The notes: generated from the letters alone by a model not told the origin. DNA of 64,000 bases from Pseudomonas kairouanensis (GCF_004682055.1 NZ_QUZU01000001.1:434001-498000); one strand, 5' to 3'; positions 37,905 to 47,989 are shown, numbered from the stretch's first letter. Made by a program: numbers and translations.

Positions 37905-39385
37905 TGGCTCGACATTATCCGACGCTCACCCGTAATGGATTCTTGCTGCCGTCGAACATCAAGGCCAGTTACGAAGGCGCCGGGGAGGGCCGGCGTTCGG
38001 CCAGTTGGGAAGCCACCGACAACGGCATCAACAGCATCAACACCCCGGCCCTGCGCAACCTGCGGGCGCGTTCGCGGGCGGCGGTGCGCAATGACCCGTA
38101 CGCCTTCAACGTCATCGACAAGCGCGTCAGCAACCTGATCGGCACCGGCATCACGCCCAGACCTACCACGGACAATGCGGCACTGCGCAAGTTGAAGCAG
38201 CAGCTGTGGGACGACTGGGTGGATGAGGCCGACGCCGATGAGCTGACCGACTTCTACGGCATGCAGGCCCTGGTGGCGCGCACCGTTGAAACGGCCGGTG
38301 AGTGTTTTGTGCGGTTGCGGCCACGCAGCCCGAGCGAAGGTTTGGCGGTGCCGCTGCAATTGCAGGCGCTGGCCCCTGAGTTTGTCCCGCACGATAAGTT
38401 CGAACCGGCCAAAAATGGCAATGTGATCCGCGCCGGGATCGAGTTCAACCCGGCAGGCAAGCGTGTGGCCTATTGGATGTACCTGTCGCACCCACGCGAC
38501 GCCTCGTCGCTGAATGCCGGTTACAACCAGTTGGTGCGTGTGCCGGCGGCGCAGGTTCTGCATATCTTTGAACCGATGGAGCCGGGGCAGCTGCGCGGTG
38601 TACCGCGTTTGGCGCCTGTATTGAAGCGCCTGCGCAGCCTGGACAACTACGATGACGCGGTGCTGTTTCGTCAGGAAGTAGCGAACCTGTTCGCTGGCTT
38701 CATCAAGCGCCCGGCGCCGGACAGCGGGCAAACGCCACGCGATCCTGTCACCGGGCAGCTACTGACCACCGACCGTGATGGCTTCACGCCAATGGTCGCC
38801 CTGGAGCCCGGCACCATGCAGGAGCTGGGGCCAGGCGAAGAGGTGGAGTTCTCCAAGCCACCGGACGCCGGCAACAACTACCCAGACTTCATGCGTCAGC
38901 AACTGATGGCTGCGGCGGCGGGTTCGGGCACGCCTTACGAGATCCTCACCGGCGACATGCGGGAGGTTAACGACCGGGCGCTGCGGGTGGTACTCAACGA
39001 GTTCCGGCGTCGCCTGGAGCAACTGCAATTCGGCGTGTATGTGCATCAGCTGTGTCGTCCCGTGCGCGCGGCCTGGATGGATATGGCGGTGTTGTCCGGT
39101 GCGTTGGTGCTACCGGACTACGCGCAACGCCGCCGTGAATACCTGCGCACACGCTGGGTGCCGCAAGGCTGGGCCTATATCCAGCCGGTGCAGGACGTAC
39201 AGGCGCGGCGGATGGAAGTGCAGGCGGGCTTCGGCTCGCGCAGTGAGATGTGCCTGCGTAACGGTTACGACGCGGAAACCATCGACTCTGAAAACGCCGC
39301 TGACCTCGCCAGAGCCACGGACCTCGGCCTTAACTACTCGACTCTTGAAGCCATCGAGACGATTGATGACAAGGAACTACCATGA
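37904..39385 (+). CDS. Portal protein, lambda gpB family
   Basis: 493 residues. Conserved blocks LRARSRAAVRNDPYAFNVID, HIFEPMEPGQLRGVP and EILTGDMREVNDRA of the lambda portal family. Forms the ring at the packaging vertex. Followed by the protease gene with a 4-bp overlap. Confidence 0.92.
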   Translation: MARHYPTLTRNGFLLPSNIKASYEGAGEGRRSASWEATDNGINSINTPALRNLRARSRAAVRNDPYAFNVIDKRVSNLIGTGITPRPTTDNAALRKLKQQLWDDWVDEADADELTDFYGMQALVARTVETAGECFVRLRPRSPSEGLAVPLQLQALAPEFVPHDKFEPAKNGNVIRAGIEFNPAGKRVAYWMYLSHPRDASSLNAGYNQLVRVPAAQVLHIFEPMEPGQLRGVPRLAPVLKRLRSLDNYDDAVLFRQEVANLFAGFIKRPAPDSGQTPRDPVTGQLLTTDRDGFTPMVALEPGTMQELGPGEEVEFSKPPDAGNNYPDFMRQQLMAAAAGSGTPYEILTGDMREVNDRALRVVLNEFRRRLEQLQFGVYVHQLCRPVRAAWMDMAVLSGALVLPDYAQRRREYLRTRWVPQGWAYIQPVQDVQARRMEVQAGFGSRSEMCLRNGYDAETIDSENAADLARATDLGLNYSTLEAIETIDDKELP

Positions 39386-40512
39386 GCAAAAAGACGAAGC
39401 CCCGCGTTTATGACAAGGCGGGCAAGCAGGTCAAGGTCGCCGACAAGAGCTGGTACACCTTCCAGGCCAGCGGCGAAGCCGAGCAGCGCAGCATCGAGAT
39501 CTTCGTCTACGGCGAGATCGGCGCCTGGGGCGTTACTGCCAATCAGTTTGTGCAGGATCTGCGCGCAATGGATGACGGCGTGTCGCCGGTGATCGCGGCA
39601 TTCAACAGCATCGGCGGCGAGTTGTTCGACGGCCTGGCGATCCACAACGCGCTGTCCCGGCTGGGCGAGCGCTGCACCGGGCGCATTGATGCCCTGGCTG
39701 CCAGCGCGGCCAGTGTCGCGGTGTGTGGCGCACACCGGGTGGTGATCGCGGCCAACGCCATGCTGATGATTCACAACCCGTGGACGTACGCAGCGGGGGA
39801 TGCGGATGACTTGCGCAAGGTTGCCGACGCGCTGGACCAGACCCTGGAAGCGATCATCGCGGCGTACAAATCCAAAGCGCCGGATATCGACGAGGCCGAG
39901 CTGCGGCGCATGGTCGACGCCGAGACCTGGCTCACGGCCAACGAGGCGGTGACGCTGGGCCTGGCCGACGAGGTGGGCGACGGCCTCAAGGTCAAAGCCT
40001 GCCTCGGCCAAGGCAGCGTGTTGCAACGTTTCCAGCATGCCCCGCCTGAACTGCTCGCCCAGTTGGACGAAGACCCGGAAGTCGAGCCACCGGAACCCGA
40101 TCCGGCCCCGGTGCTGGATGCGGCCAAGCTGGCACTGATGGTCACGCAGGGTTGCGCTGCGGCAGGCATTAGCAACCTGGTGGAGCCGCTGCTAGCCGCT
40201 ACCAAGCTCGAAAGCGAAGCGGTGATCCAGGCAGCACTGACCAATGCGAAAGCGCTCCACGGCCTCTGTGTTGCCGCACGCCTTCCAGAGCTGACCGGCG
40301 AATTCATCACGGCCGGGCTGGATGAAGCCGCAGTGCGTGCCCGCCTGTTCGACAAACTGGTGGGCAGCGGTGGTGGCTTTGAAATCAACAACAGCCTGCC
40401 GCTGGACAATGACCCAGACAAAACCATCAAGGCCAAACAGGTCGACACCCACGCCATCTGGTCCAGCCGTCAGGCGGCTCAGAACGGAACCTCGAAAGGA
40501 GCAAGACCATGA
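39382..40512 (+). CDS. ClpP-like prohead protease with scaffold tail
   Basis: 376 residues. A ClpP/S49-type domain with catalytic Ser in LAASAASVAVCG and His in MLMIHNPW in the first half, and an Ala/Glu-rich C-terminal half that would act as the capsid scaffold, like lambda gpC/Nu3. Overlaps the decoration gene by 4 bp. Confidence 0.9.
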   Translation: MSKKTKPRVYDKAGKQVKVADKSWYTFQASGEAEQRSIEIFVYGEIGAWGVTANQFVQDLRAMDDGVSPVIAAFNSIGGELFDGLAIHNALSRLGERCTGRIDALAASAASVAVCGAHRVVIAANAMLMIHNPWTYAAGDADDLRKVADALDQTLEAIIAAYKSKAPDIDEAELRRMVDAETWLTANEAVTLGLADEVGDGLKVKACLGQGSVLQRFQHAPPELLAQLDEDPEVEPPEPDPAPVLDAAKLALMVTQGCAAAGISNLVEPLLAATKLESEAVIQAALTNAKALHGLCVAARLPELTGEFITAGLDEAAVRARLFDKLVGSGGGFEINNSLPLDNDPDKTIKAKQVDTHAIWSSRQAAQNGTSKGARP

Positions 40513-40847
40513 AAATTGAATCGATGCACGCGGGCGAGTTCCTGCTGTCCGAAGGCGCTGGCAACATTTCCCGCGAAGCAATCGACGTCGCGGCAGGGCC
40601 GGCTCTGGAGCCAGGTCAGATTCTGGGGCTGGTCACGCTCAGCAGTGAATTCGCCCCGTACAACCCTCTCGCCGAGGACGGCACCGAAAACGCCATCGCA
40701 ATCCTCTACGGGCCGCTGGGTGAGTCGGATGTGGTTCGTCGCGGTCGTGCCGTGGTGCGATTGGCTGAGGTTAGCGAGGCCCATCTGACCGGCCTCGACC
40801 CCGCTGCCGAGAAGGCCCTGGCCGCCCATTTCCTGATCGTCCGTTAA
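40509..40847 (+). CDS. Capsid decoration protein (lambda gpD-like)
   Basis: 112 residues. The start (SMHAGEFLLSEGAGNISREA) and the later GAVTL-like strand (ILGLVTLSSEFAPYNP) fit the gpD family that caps trimer sites on the head. Confidence 0.85.
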   Translation: MKIESMHAGEFLLSEGAGNISREAIDVAAGPALEPGQILGLVTLSSEFAPYNPLAEDGTENAIAILYGPLGESDVVRRGRAVVRLAEVSEAHLTGLDPAAEKALAAHFLIVR

Positions 40848-40868
40848 AACGATCACCCCTGTTTATCC

Positions 40869-40891
40869 ATCCCGCCGAGTGCGGGATTTTT
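40869..40891 (+). terminator. Intra-operon hairpin before the capsid gene
   Basis: ATCCCGC-CGAGT-GCGGGAT and T-run, followed by CGTTTCTGGAG and the capsid start. Confidence 0.65.
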
Positions 40892-40911
40892 CGTTTCTGG
40901 AGAGTACCCCC

Positions 40912-41907
40912 ATGGCCGATATCGCCATTTTTGAAGACGATGCGTTCAGCGTCTCCTCGCTGACCGCTGCCATCAATGACCAGGAATACCTGCCGGGCCG
41001 CATCAGCAGCCTGGGCCTGTTCCGTGAGGAAGGCATCAGCACGATCACCGTGCAGATCGAGAAGGACGGCGACACCCTGGTCCTGGTGCCAGCAGGCGAG
41101 CGCGGCACCTCGGGTCTGGTGGTCGGCGCGACCAAACGTACGCTGATTCCTTTCAACACTGTGCACCTGCCGGAACGCTTCACCATCAAGGCTGATGAGA
41201 TCCAGGGTATTCGCGCCTTCGGCACGCGCACTGAGTTGCAGTCCGTGCAGGATGTGGTTAACAAGCGCTTGGCAAAGGCCCGCCGCCAGTTGGATGCCAC
41301 TCACGAATTCCAACGCATGGGCGCCTTGAACGGGCAGATCCTGGACGCGGATGGCAAGACCTCGCTGCTGGATATCTACAAGACGTTTGGCGTCACTCGC
41401 AAGAAGCTGCCAATGGGCTTGGGCAATCCCGACACTGAACTGCGTGTCCGCGCCGGCGAAGCCCTCGACATGCAGGAGGAGGCGCTGGGCAGTATCACCA
41501 GCAGCGGCTCCCGCGCCTTTTGTGGCAAGAACTTCTGGAACAAGCTGATCGTCCACAAGTCGGTCAAAGAGACCTACCTCAACACCATGCAAGCAGCAGC
41601 TCTGCGTGGCGATGCCCGTGAAAGCTTTGAGTTTGGCGGGATCGTCTGGGAGCGCTATCGCGGCAAGGTGGCGGGTATTTCGTTCGTCCACGACGACAAA
41701 GCGTTGCTGATCCCCGAAGGCGTGCCGGACCTGTATATCTCGTCCTTCGCACCGGCCGACTACATGGAAACGGTCAACACCCAGGGCATCCCGTACTACA
41801 GCAAGATCGAACCGCTGCCGTTCAACAAGGGCGTGGCCGGTGAAGCCCAGTCCAACCCGCTGCACCTGTGCACGCGGCCACTGGCGCAGATCCTGCTGGA
41901 ACTCTGA
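40912..41907 (+). CDS. Major capsid protein, lambda gpE family
   Basis: 331 residues. Blocks LRVRAGEALDMQEEALG-like and GIVWERYRGKVAG, and the end PYYSKIEPLPFNKGV are typical of gpE. ATG at 40912 after GGAG. Between the decoration and joining genes. Confidence 0.9.
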   Translation: MADIAIFEDDAFSVSSLTAAINDQEYLPGRISSLGLFREEGISTITVQIEKDGDTLVLVPAGERGTSGLVVGATKRTLIPFNTVHLPERFTIKADEIQGIRAFGTRTELQSVQDVVNKRLAKARRQLDATHEFQRMGALNGQILDADGKTSLLDIYKTFGVTRKKLPMGLGNPDTELRVRAGEALDMQEEALGSITSSGSRAFCGKNFWNKLIVHKSVKETYLNTMQAAALRGDARESFEFGGIVWERYRGKVAGISFVHDDKALLIPEGVPDLYISSFAPADYMETVNTQGIPYYSKIEPLPFNKGVAGEAQSNPLHLCTRPLAQILLEL

Positions 41908-41909
41908 TC

Positions 41910-42230
41910 GTGGCATTCCGCGATCTGATCGACGACCTCGACGATGTGGTGTTCGAAACCTTGGGTGACAGTGCCGAGATCGAAGGCCGCGACACACCGG
42001 TGCTGGGCATGTTCTCCGCGCCCTGGAAGCAACCGCAATTCGGCAAGGTCCACACCGGTCTGCGCGAGCCACGCTTCGAGATCCGCGTGAAGGATTCGGA
42101 CGGCCTGCGCAAAGGTCTGCGGGTCACCGTTGACCTGCCGGCTTTGGATGGCGGCGGTGATTACGACCTGTTGCAGCTGGAGCCTAACGGCAATGGCCTG
42201 GTTACTCTGATCTTAAGGAAGCGACCATGA
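41910..42230 (+). CDS. Head-tail joining protein
   Basis: 106 residues from GTG. Acidic N-terminus (RDLIDDLDDVVFETLGD), then beta strands. The size and place fit the lambda gpFII-type connector. Overlaps the next gene by 4 bp. Confidence 0.65.
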   Translation: MAFRDLIDDLDDVVFETLGDSAEIEGRDTPVLGMFSAPWKQPQFGKVHTGLREPRFEIRVKDSDGLRKGLRVTVDLPALDGGGDYDLLQLEPNGNGLVTLILRKRP

Positions 42231-42883
42231 GCGTCGGCAGCTACGTCCATCAAACTCGCGACAGCGGGATGCTCAACATCCAGCCATCTGCGGTGCATTC
42301 CCAGGCCTTGCGCGAGTTCGGCGCGCTGGTGCCCAAGGCCGCTGCTGCGGCTCAACGTCGAGCGATCAACAAGACGTTGGGTTGGCTGCGTACCCATATC
42401 GCCCGTGCCGTGGGCAAACAGGAACGCATCGCCATCGGCGCCGTCCGGCAACGCTTACGGGCTTACCCGGTCAGCGGCGGGGCGATGCGCGGCAAGTTGT
42501 GGTTTGGGGTCAACGCCATCGAGGCCAGCCGGATCGGCAAGGCACGGCAAACCCGTGCCGGTGTTTCGGTGGCGGGGCGGCGTTACCAGGGCGCGTTCTT
42601 CAAGCAGGTGTATGGCGGCAGTCCCGATATCTGGATCCGCACGTCGAGCAAGCACTTCAACGCGGCGGATTACCCCGGCAGCACGCAGGGCCGTCGCAGC
42701 TCTGGCTTCATCGCGGAAAGCGACAACCGCTTCCCGCTGGCGAAAGCCAAGGTCTCGCTTGACCAGGTGCGGCCGCACTTCGACAACTGGGTCAAACAGG
42801 CCGATGAGCGCTTGCTGGAGATCCTCAAGCAAGAACTCAACTTTGAACTGCAGAAGTACCTCAAGGGGACCGCCCGTGTCTGA
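42227..42883 (+). CDS. Minor tail protein Z (tail terminator region)
   Basis: 218 residues, basic. The central AQRRAINKTLGWLRTHIARA matches the gpZ family. Completes the tail tip that meets the head. Confidence 0.8.
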   Translation: MSVGSYVHQTRDSGMLNIQPSAVHSQALREFGALVPKAAAAAQRRAINKTLGWLRTHIARAVGKQERIAIGAVRQRLRAYPVSGGAMRGKLWFGVNAIEASRIGKARQTRAGVSVAGRRYQGAFFKQVYGGSPDIWIRTSSKHFNAADYPGSTQGRRSSGFIAESDNRFPLAKAKVSLDQVRPHFDNWVKQADERLLEILKQELNFELQKYLKGTARV

Positions 42884-43394
42884 TCAACCTTTCAGCCTCG
42901 ACCTTTTGTATGAGGCCATCGAGCAACACCTGCAGGAGCATTTGCCGGGGATTCAGGGCGTGTCGTTCTGGCCGGACCTGTCCGCAGACACCACCATTCC
43001 CACGCCGGTGGTGCTGCTGGAAATGGCCGAGATGGAACCCGCGCAGGATCTCGGTACCGGTGAAACCTCACTGACTTGCAAGTTCGAGGCGCGGATCATC
43101 GTCGATTCGATCAGCACCGACCCGCAACGGCAGGCTGTGCAGCTGGCGTCCCAATTGGCGGTACTGCTACGGGCGCAGAGCTGGGGCCTGGAGGTCGGCT
43201 GCGCCGAGTTCGTGCGCTCCACCCAGGACTGGACCAAGCCCGAACTGGACGGCTACTTCGTCTGGTTGGTGGAGTGGGATCAGACGGTTTACCTGGGCGC
43301 CGAGGAATGGCCGTGGCCGGATGAACCACCGGGCTCACTGGTCATCGACCTTGGGCCAGGCATTGGCCCGATCAAACCGGGAGATCTGCAATGA
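42876..43394 (+). CDS. Phage tail completion-type protein, unassigned
   Basis: 172 residues from a GTG that overlaps gpZ by 8 bp. Contains PTPVVLLEMAEMEP and the acidic end IDLGPGIGPIKPG. Likely a tail terminator or baseplate linker by place. No firm family. Confidence 0.6.
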   Translation: MSDQPFSLDLLYEAIEQHLQEHLPGIQGVSFWPDLSADTTIPTPVVLLEMAEMEPAQDLGTGETSLTCKFEARIIVDSISTDPQRQAVQLASQLAVLLRAQSWGLEVGCAEFVRSTQDWTKPELDGYFVWLVEWDQTVYLGAEEWPWPDEPPGSLVIDLGPGIGPIKPGDLQ

Positions 43395-43966
43395 GCTACG
43401 CCGTTGCCCAGCACGACAGAATGATCGCTTCGACGGTGATGCCCTGCGTTGTAGTGGCGGTGGATCTGTCCACCGCCATGGTGCGTGTGAAGTCGGGCGA
43501 CTGGGTCAGTGCCTGGGTGCGTTGGCACAGCCTGGCCGCTGGCAAGGCGCGTCATTGGCGGGTGCCGAGCATGGGCGAGCAGGGCGGATTGATCAGCCCC
43601 AGTGGCGAGCCTGCGATGGGCACCTTCATTCCCGGTCTGTACGGCAATGCCGGTGCCCAGCCCGACAACCGCGACCACGTTGAGGTTTGGCGTTTCGATG
43701 ACGGTGGTTCGCTGGTCTACGACTGGCAGGCCCACAGCTACACCATCGATTTGCCGGCGGGCACCGTCATGGTCAAGGTCGGCGCGACAACGCTGGAGAT
43801 GACTCCGGATAGCATGCGATTGGTGTCGGGCAAGATCAACTTGGTGGGTGCCGTCACCATCGACGGCGCAACCCTCATCAACGGCACGTTGAACACGACC
43901 GGCGACATCAACAGTGCCGGTCAGGTCATCGATGTCGGTGGCAACACGCCGAACCACAAACACTGA
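43391..43966 (+). CDS. Baseplate assembly protein V (spike)
   Basis: 191 residues. OB-fold start (VVVAVDLSTAMVRVKSGDW) and a beta-helical end (INLVGAVTIDGATLING) that ends in NHKH, likely a metal-binding tip. The central membrane-piercing spike of P2-type tails. Confidence 0.88.
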   Translation: MSYAVAQHDRMIASTVMPCVVVAVDLSTAMVRVKSGDWVSAWVRWHSLAAGKARHWRVPSMGEQGGLISPSGEPAMGTFIPGLYGNAGAQPDNRDHVEVWRFDDGGSLVYDWQAHSYTIDLPAGTVMVKVGATTLEMTPDSMRLVSGKINLVGAVTIDGATLINGTLNTTGDINSAGQVIDVGGNTPNHKH

Positions 43967-43970
43967 TCCC

Positions 43971-43993
43971 AACCCGCCTTGTGCGGGTTTTTC
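43971..43993 (+). terminator. Intra-operon hairpin after gpV
   Basis: AACCCGC-CTTGT-GCGGGTT and T-run, then CGTTTTAGGAG before the next start. Confidence 0.65.
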
Positions 43994-44012
43994 GTTTTAG
44001 GAGCATCCGTTG

Positions 44013-44204
44013 ATGAGCAAGACCAAACCCGACAGCCAGGACGATGCACAGCCTGGCCGCGTTTTCCGCGACACGCTCTTCACTTCGCGCACCCTGATCC
44101 TGCCCGATGGCAGCACCTTGGCCGTGACCAAGGCCCGCGTGACGGCCACCACCGACGAGCAGCTCGCCTTCCTCAAGGCCCACGCGGAACTGGTACAGGA
44201 GTAA
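44013..44204 (+). CDS. Small baseplate-region protein
   Basis: 63 residues. SRTLILPDGSTLAVTKARV then TDEQLAFLKAH. Unknown role. Found between V and W in this module. Confidence 0.6.
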   Translation: MSKTKPDSQDDAQPGRVFRDTLFTSRTLILPDGSTLAVTKARVTATTDEQLAFLKAHAELVQE

Positions 44205-44209
44205 CCCCG

Positions 44210-44536
44210 ATGATCGGAATGGATCGCCGCACCGGCCAACCGCTGTCCGGGCTCGACCATCTCCGGCAGTCCATTGGGGACATCCTCAGCACGCCTTTGG
44301 GCAGCCGACGGATGCGGCCTGGATATGGTAGCCAGGTCCGGCGCTTTGTCGACCTGCCGGTTAACGCTGGCTGGAAGAGCGCGGTGCAGGCCGAGGTGGC
44401 CCACTCGCTGGGGCGCTGGGAGCCGCGGCTAAAGCTCGAACAGGTGCAGGTCGTTGCCGTCGTCGGCGGTCGCATCGACTTCAAATTAACCGGTGAATAC
44501 CTGGGCGAACGCCTGTTGCTGGAGGTGTCGGCATGA
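44210..44536 (+). CDS. Baseplate wedge protein W (gp25-like)
   Basis: 108 residues. DHLRQSIGDILSTPLGSRRM is the GPW/gp25 signature. Wedge component of contractile tails. Overlaps gpJ by 4 bp. Confidence 0.9.
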   Translation: MIGMDRRTGQPLSGLDHLRQSIGDILSTPLGSRRMRPGYGSQVRRFVDLPVNAGWKSAVQAEVAHSLGRWEPRLKLEQVQVVAVVGGRIDFKLTGEYLGERLLLEVSA

Positions 44537-45420
44537 GCACGGTGGATTTATCGGCATTGCCGGCGCCGCAGGTGCTGGAGTCCTTGGACTACGAGGCACT
44601 GTACGAGGAAGGCATGGCAGCCTTTCGCGAGTACATGGGCGACAACTGGTCGGCAGCCCTGGAGAGCGACCCGGTGGTCAAGCTGGTGGAGCTGGGGGCG
44701 TACGGCAAGATGCAGAACCGGGCGCGGGTCAACGACGCGGCCAAGGCGCTGATGCTGGCTTACGCCGAAAAAGAAGACCTCGACCAGCTCGCGGGCAACG
44801 TCAAACTGCAGCGTTTGGTCATTCAGCCGGCCAACCTGCTGGCAGTGCCGCCGGTTGAGGAGGTCAAGGAATCGGACGACGCCCTGCGTGAACGCATCCA
44901 ACTGGTGTACGAAGGACTGACCACTGCCGGGCCGCGTAACAGCTACATCTTCCATGCGCGCAACGCTTCGGCGCTGGTGGCGGATGCGACGGCCGAAAGC
45001 CCTTCGCCGGCAGTCGTGGAGGTGACCGTGCTAAGTCTGAACGGCAGCGGCCAGGCCGATCAGGCGCTACTTGACGCGGTGTACGCCAAGCTCAGCGACG
45101 ATGATATCCGCCCGGTGGGCGACCGCCTCACTGTGCAGAGCGCCGAGATCCTCAACTACCGGATCGATGCCGTGCTGCACATGCAAGGCGCCGGCCCGGA
45201 AAACGATGCGATCCTCGCCGAAGCCACCAAGCGCCTCGCGGCCTGGATCAATCCACGCAAGCGTCTGGCCCTGGAGGTTGCTCAATCCGGGGTCGATGCC
45301 CAGCTGCATATCAGCGGTGTCGGCCGGGTCGAGCTGCGTGACTGGGTCGACCTGAAACCCACTAAAGCCCAGGCGGCGTATTGCACGGGCTTTAGCGTTG
45401 TCCTCGGGGGCTCGACATGA
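44533..45420 (+). CDS. Baseplate assembly protein J
   Basis: 295 residues. Typical opening (LDYEALYEEGMAAFREYMG), SDDALRERIQLVYEGL in the middle. Main wedge protein. Overlaps gpI by 4 bp. Confidence 0.93.
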   Translation: MSTVDLSALPAPQVLESLDYEALYEEGMAAFREYMGDNWSAALESDPVVKLVELGAYGKMQNRARVNDAAKALMLAYAEKEDLDQLAGNVKLQRLVIQPANLLAVPPVEEVKESDDALRERIQLVYEGLTTAGPRNSYIFHARNASALVADATAESPSPAVVEVTVLSLNGSGQADQALLDAVYAKLSDDDIRPVGDRLTVQSAEILNYRIDAVLHMQGAGPENDAILAEATKRLAAWINPRKRLALEVAQSGVDAQLHISGVGRVELRDWVDLKPTKAQAAYCTGFSVVLGGST

Positions 45421-46022
45421 CCAGCTTGCTCCCCCTGAACAGCACGCAGCTGGAGCGCGCCATCGAGGCCGCCTTGGCTGAAAAGACCGAGATCCCGTTA
45501 CGCACGCTGTACAACCCCGACACCTGCCCGGCGCATCTGCTGCCGTGGCTGGCCTGGGCCTGGTCGGTCGACCGCTGGGACAACAAATGGTCGGAAGCGG
45601 TCAAGCGCTCGGCCATCCGCTCCGCGTTCTACGTGCACGCGCACAAGGGCACCATCGGCGCCTTGCGCCGTGTGGTCGAGCCGCTGGGTTACCTGATCGA
45701 GGTTATCGAGTGGTGGCAGACCGTGCCGCTTGGCGTGCCAGGCACCTTCGCCTTGAAGGTGGGCGTGCTGGACACCGGCATCACGGAAGAGATGTACCTG
45801 GAGCTCGAGCGTCTGATCGATGACGCCAAGCCCGTCAGCCGGCCGCTTACCGGGCTGGCAATCAGCCTGGAAACCCAAGGCCTCATAAACATCGGAGTCG
45901 CCCTCTACGAAGGCGATGTAATCGACGTGTACCCACCGGTTCAGCGTGACATTGAAGTCACGGGCTACATCAGCACGGTCGGGCGCGAACACAGCATAGA
46001 CACTCTGGACGTTTACCCATGA
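45417..46022 (+). CDS. Tail protein I
   Basis: 201 residues. PAHLLPWLAWAWSVDRWD is the gpI motif. Connects baseplate and fibre. Overlaps the fibre gene by 4 bp. Confidence 0.92.
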   Translation: MTSLLPLNSTQLERAIEAALAEKTEIPLRTLYNPDTCPAHLLPWLAWAWSVDRWDNKWSEAVKRSAIRSAFYVHAHKGTIGALRRVVEPLGYLIEVIEWWQTVPLGVPGTFALKVGVLDTGITEEMYLELERLIDDAKPVSRPLTGLAISLETQGLINIGVALYEGDVIDVYPPVQRDIEVTGYISTVGREHSIDTLDVYP

Positions 46023-47482
46023 TTGATCGCAACTCGCAATTTATGGCGATCCTCACCAACGTGGGGGCCGCGAAGCTGGCAAATGCCAATGCGTTGGGCA
46101 TTCCCTGGAATCTCACCGCGTTGGGCGTTGGCGATGCCAACGGCACCGACCCGATCCCCAGTGCGACCCAGACCAAGCTGATCAACGAGCAACGCCGAGC
46201 GCCCCTGAATCAACTGCGCGTTGACCCAGTGAACGCGGCGGTGATCATCGCGGAGCAGGTGATCCCGGCGGATATCGGTGGCTGGTGGATCCGCGAGATC
46301 GGTTTGTACGACTCGGACGGTGACCTGGTTGCCGTTTCCAACTGTGCGCCAAGCTTCAAGCCGGCGCTGGATCAGGGGTCAGGCCGCACGCAGATTGTGC
46401 GGATGAATTTCATCGTCTCCAGCATCGCCAATATCGTGTTGAAGATTGATCCAGCGGTGGTGCTGGCAACCCGTGAATACGTGGATCTCGCAATCACCGA
46501 GGCGATGAACAAGCAGGACTTCAAGCATTCTGTTGTGGCGGCGACCACTACGGCGATTGCACTCAATGGACCGCAGACCATTGATGGCGTGCCTGTGGTT
46601 GAGGGCAATCGGGTGCTGGTAAAAAATCAGGTCCAGGGTAAAGCCAACGGCATCTACGTGGCTGCCAGCGGCGCCTGGGTGCGAGCGCAAGATGCCGACG
46701 CCAGTATTGAAGTGACACCGGGTTTGTTCGTGCACGTCGAGAAGGGCACAGACAATGGCGACAGTGTATGGCAGTTGGTGACTGATGCGCCGATTGTACT
46801 AGGCACCACTGCGCTGGCCTTTGAAATGGCGGTGGGGCGCACGGGCGTCAGTGCGGGTGCTTACACCAAGGTAACGGTCGATAAGAACGGGCGCATCCTG
46901 GCGGGTTCCAATCCGACTACGCTTGGGGCGTATGGAATTAACGATGCCTATACCAGCGCACAAATGGATGCGGCGCTGAACTTAAAGGCTGACAAAGCGA
47001 CGACGCTGGGTGGCTATGGCATCTCTGATGCCTATACCAAAACGCAGGTTAACTCGCTTGTCGCGTCCGCTACTGAGGCTAATCAGGGGACGGCAAAGGT
47101 TGGCACTCAGGCCCAGGTAAACGCCGGAACTGATGACGCAGTTTTTGTCACACCTAAGAAACTGCGTGGTGGTTTCTTGATCATGACCGGGCCAGCTGGC
47201 TGCATCGCTTTTCCGTCCTGGCTTGGTGGGTTCATCTTTTTATGGAATACCGGCGTTGCGGTCAGCGTTGAGGGTTCCCAGGCAATTGCATACCCAATTT
47301 CGCTCACTGAAAGTGTGTGGATTCACCATGTGTCGACCCACATCGAAGCTGACAACACTGCTGCCAATTCGAGCTTTCAAACGACAGGTGCGCCAGGGCT
47401 TTCGAGCTGCCGCGTATATATGCAGGCCATGAATAACTCGAGTTACGCCGTGGCCCCTAAGCTCTTTTTGCTGGGACGTTAA
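46019..47482 (+). CDS. Tail fibre protein H-like
   Basis: 487 residues. The N-terminus (ILTNVGAAKLANANALG, GDIGGWWIREIGLYD-type) is the P2 H/collar attachment domain. The middle has repeats TTLGAYGINDAYT and TTLGGYGISDAYT. The C-terminus is unlike the rest and would bind the host receptor. Confidence 0.9.
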   Translation: MIDRNSQFMAILTNVGAAKLANANALGIPWNLTALGVGDANGTDPIPSATQTKLINEQRRAPLNQLRVDPVNAAVIIAEQVIPADIGGWWIREIGLYDSDGDLVAVSNCAPSFKPALDQGSGRTQIVRMNFIVSSIANIVLKIDPAVVLATREYVDLAITEAMNKQDFKHSVVAATTTAIALNGPQTIDGVPVVEGNRVLVKNQVQGKANGIYVAASGAWVRAQDADASIEVTPGLFVHVEKGTDNGDSVWQLVTDAPIVLGTTALAFEMAVGRTGVSAGAYTKVTVDKNGRILAGSNPTTLGAYGINDAYTSAQMDAALNLKADKATTLGGYGISDAYTKTQVNSLVASATEANQGTAKVGTQAQVNAGTDDAVFVTPKKLRGGFLIMTGPAGCIAFPSWLGGFIFLWNTGVAVSVEGSQAIAYPISLTESVWIHHVSTHIEADNTAANSSFQTTGAPGLSSCRVYMQAMNNSSYAVAPKLFLLGR

Positions 47483-47486
47483 CCCT

Positions 47487-47921
47487 ATGAAATTGTTCTA
47501 TAGCGCAGTAGCTGGCGGCTTTTTCAGCAGCCAAATCAGCGGAAACAATGTGCCTTCGGATGCCACTGAAATCACCTCTGCCGAGCATGTGGCATTGCTG
47601 AATGGGCTACGTGAGGGGCGCCTGATATATCTGGATGACAGTGGCCGGCCCACGCTTGGTGATATCCCAGTCCCGGTTGGCCCCGATCTGTCGGCGAAGG
47701 AGCGCAACTGGCGCGACCAGGTCATGTTAGCGGCAATAGGCCTTCGTGATCGTCATCGGGATCAGCTTGAAATTGGGGGAGCAACCACGCTGAGTTCGGA
47801 GCAGTACAGCGACCTGCTTGTGTACATTCAAGCCCTACGCGACTGGCCGCAATCGCCATACTTTCCGGACACCGATCATCGCCCCATAGCTCCAGCCTGG
47901 ATCGTCGATCAAACCGAATAA
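47487..47921 (+). CDS. Tail fibre assembly chaperone
   Basis: 144 residues. ITSAEHVALLNGLREGR and LSSEQYSDLLVYIQALRDWP fit small phage fibre assembly proteins that follow the fibre gene. Confidence 0.8.
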   Translation: MKLFYSAVAGGFFSSQISGNNVPSDATEITSAEHVALLNGLREGRLIYLDDSGRPTLGDIPVPVGPDLSAKERNWRDQVMLAAIGLRDRHRDQLEIGGATTLSSEQYSDLLVYIQALRDWPQSPYFPDTDHRPIAPAWIVDQTE

Positions 47922-47989
47922 CGCCCCGCACTGACGGGGCGTTTTCTTTTGCGTACCACGAACATCCCACGGCCTCGCTTACGCGGGGC
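47921..47989 (+). terminator. Double hairpin before the sheath gene
   Basis: Two stems: GCCCCG-CACTGA-CGGGGC with T-run, and GCCTCGC-TTAC-GCGGGGC with TTTCTCGTTTCTGGAG behind it. Confidence 0.6.
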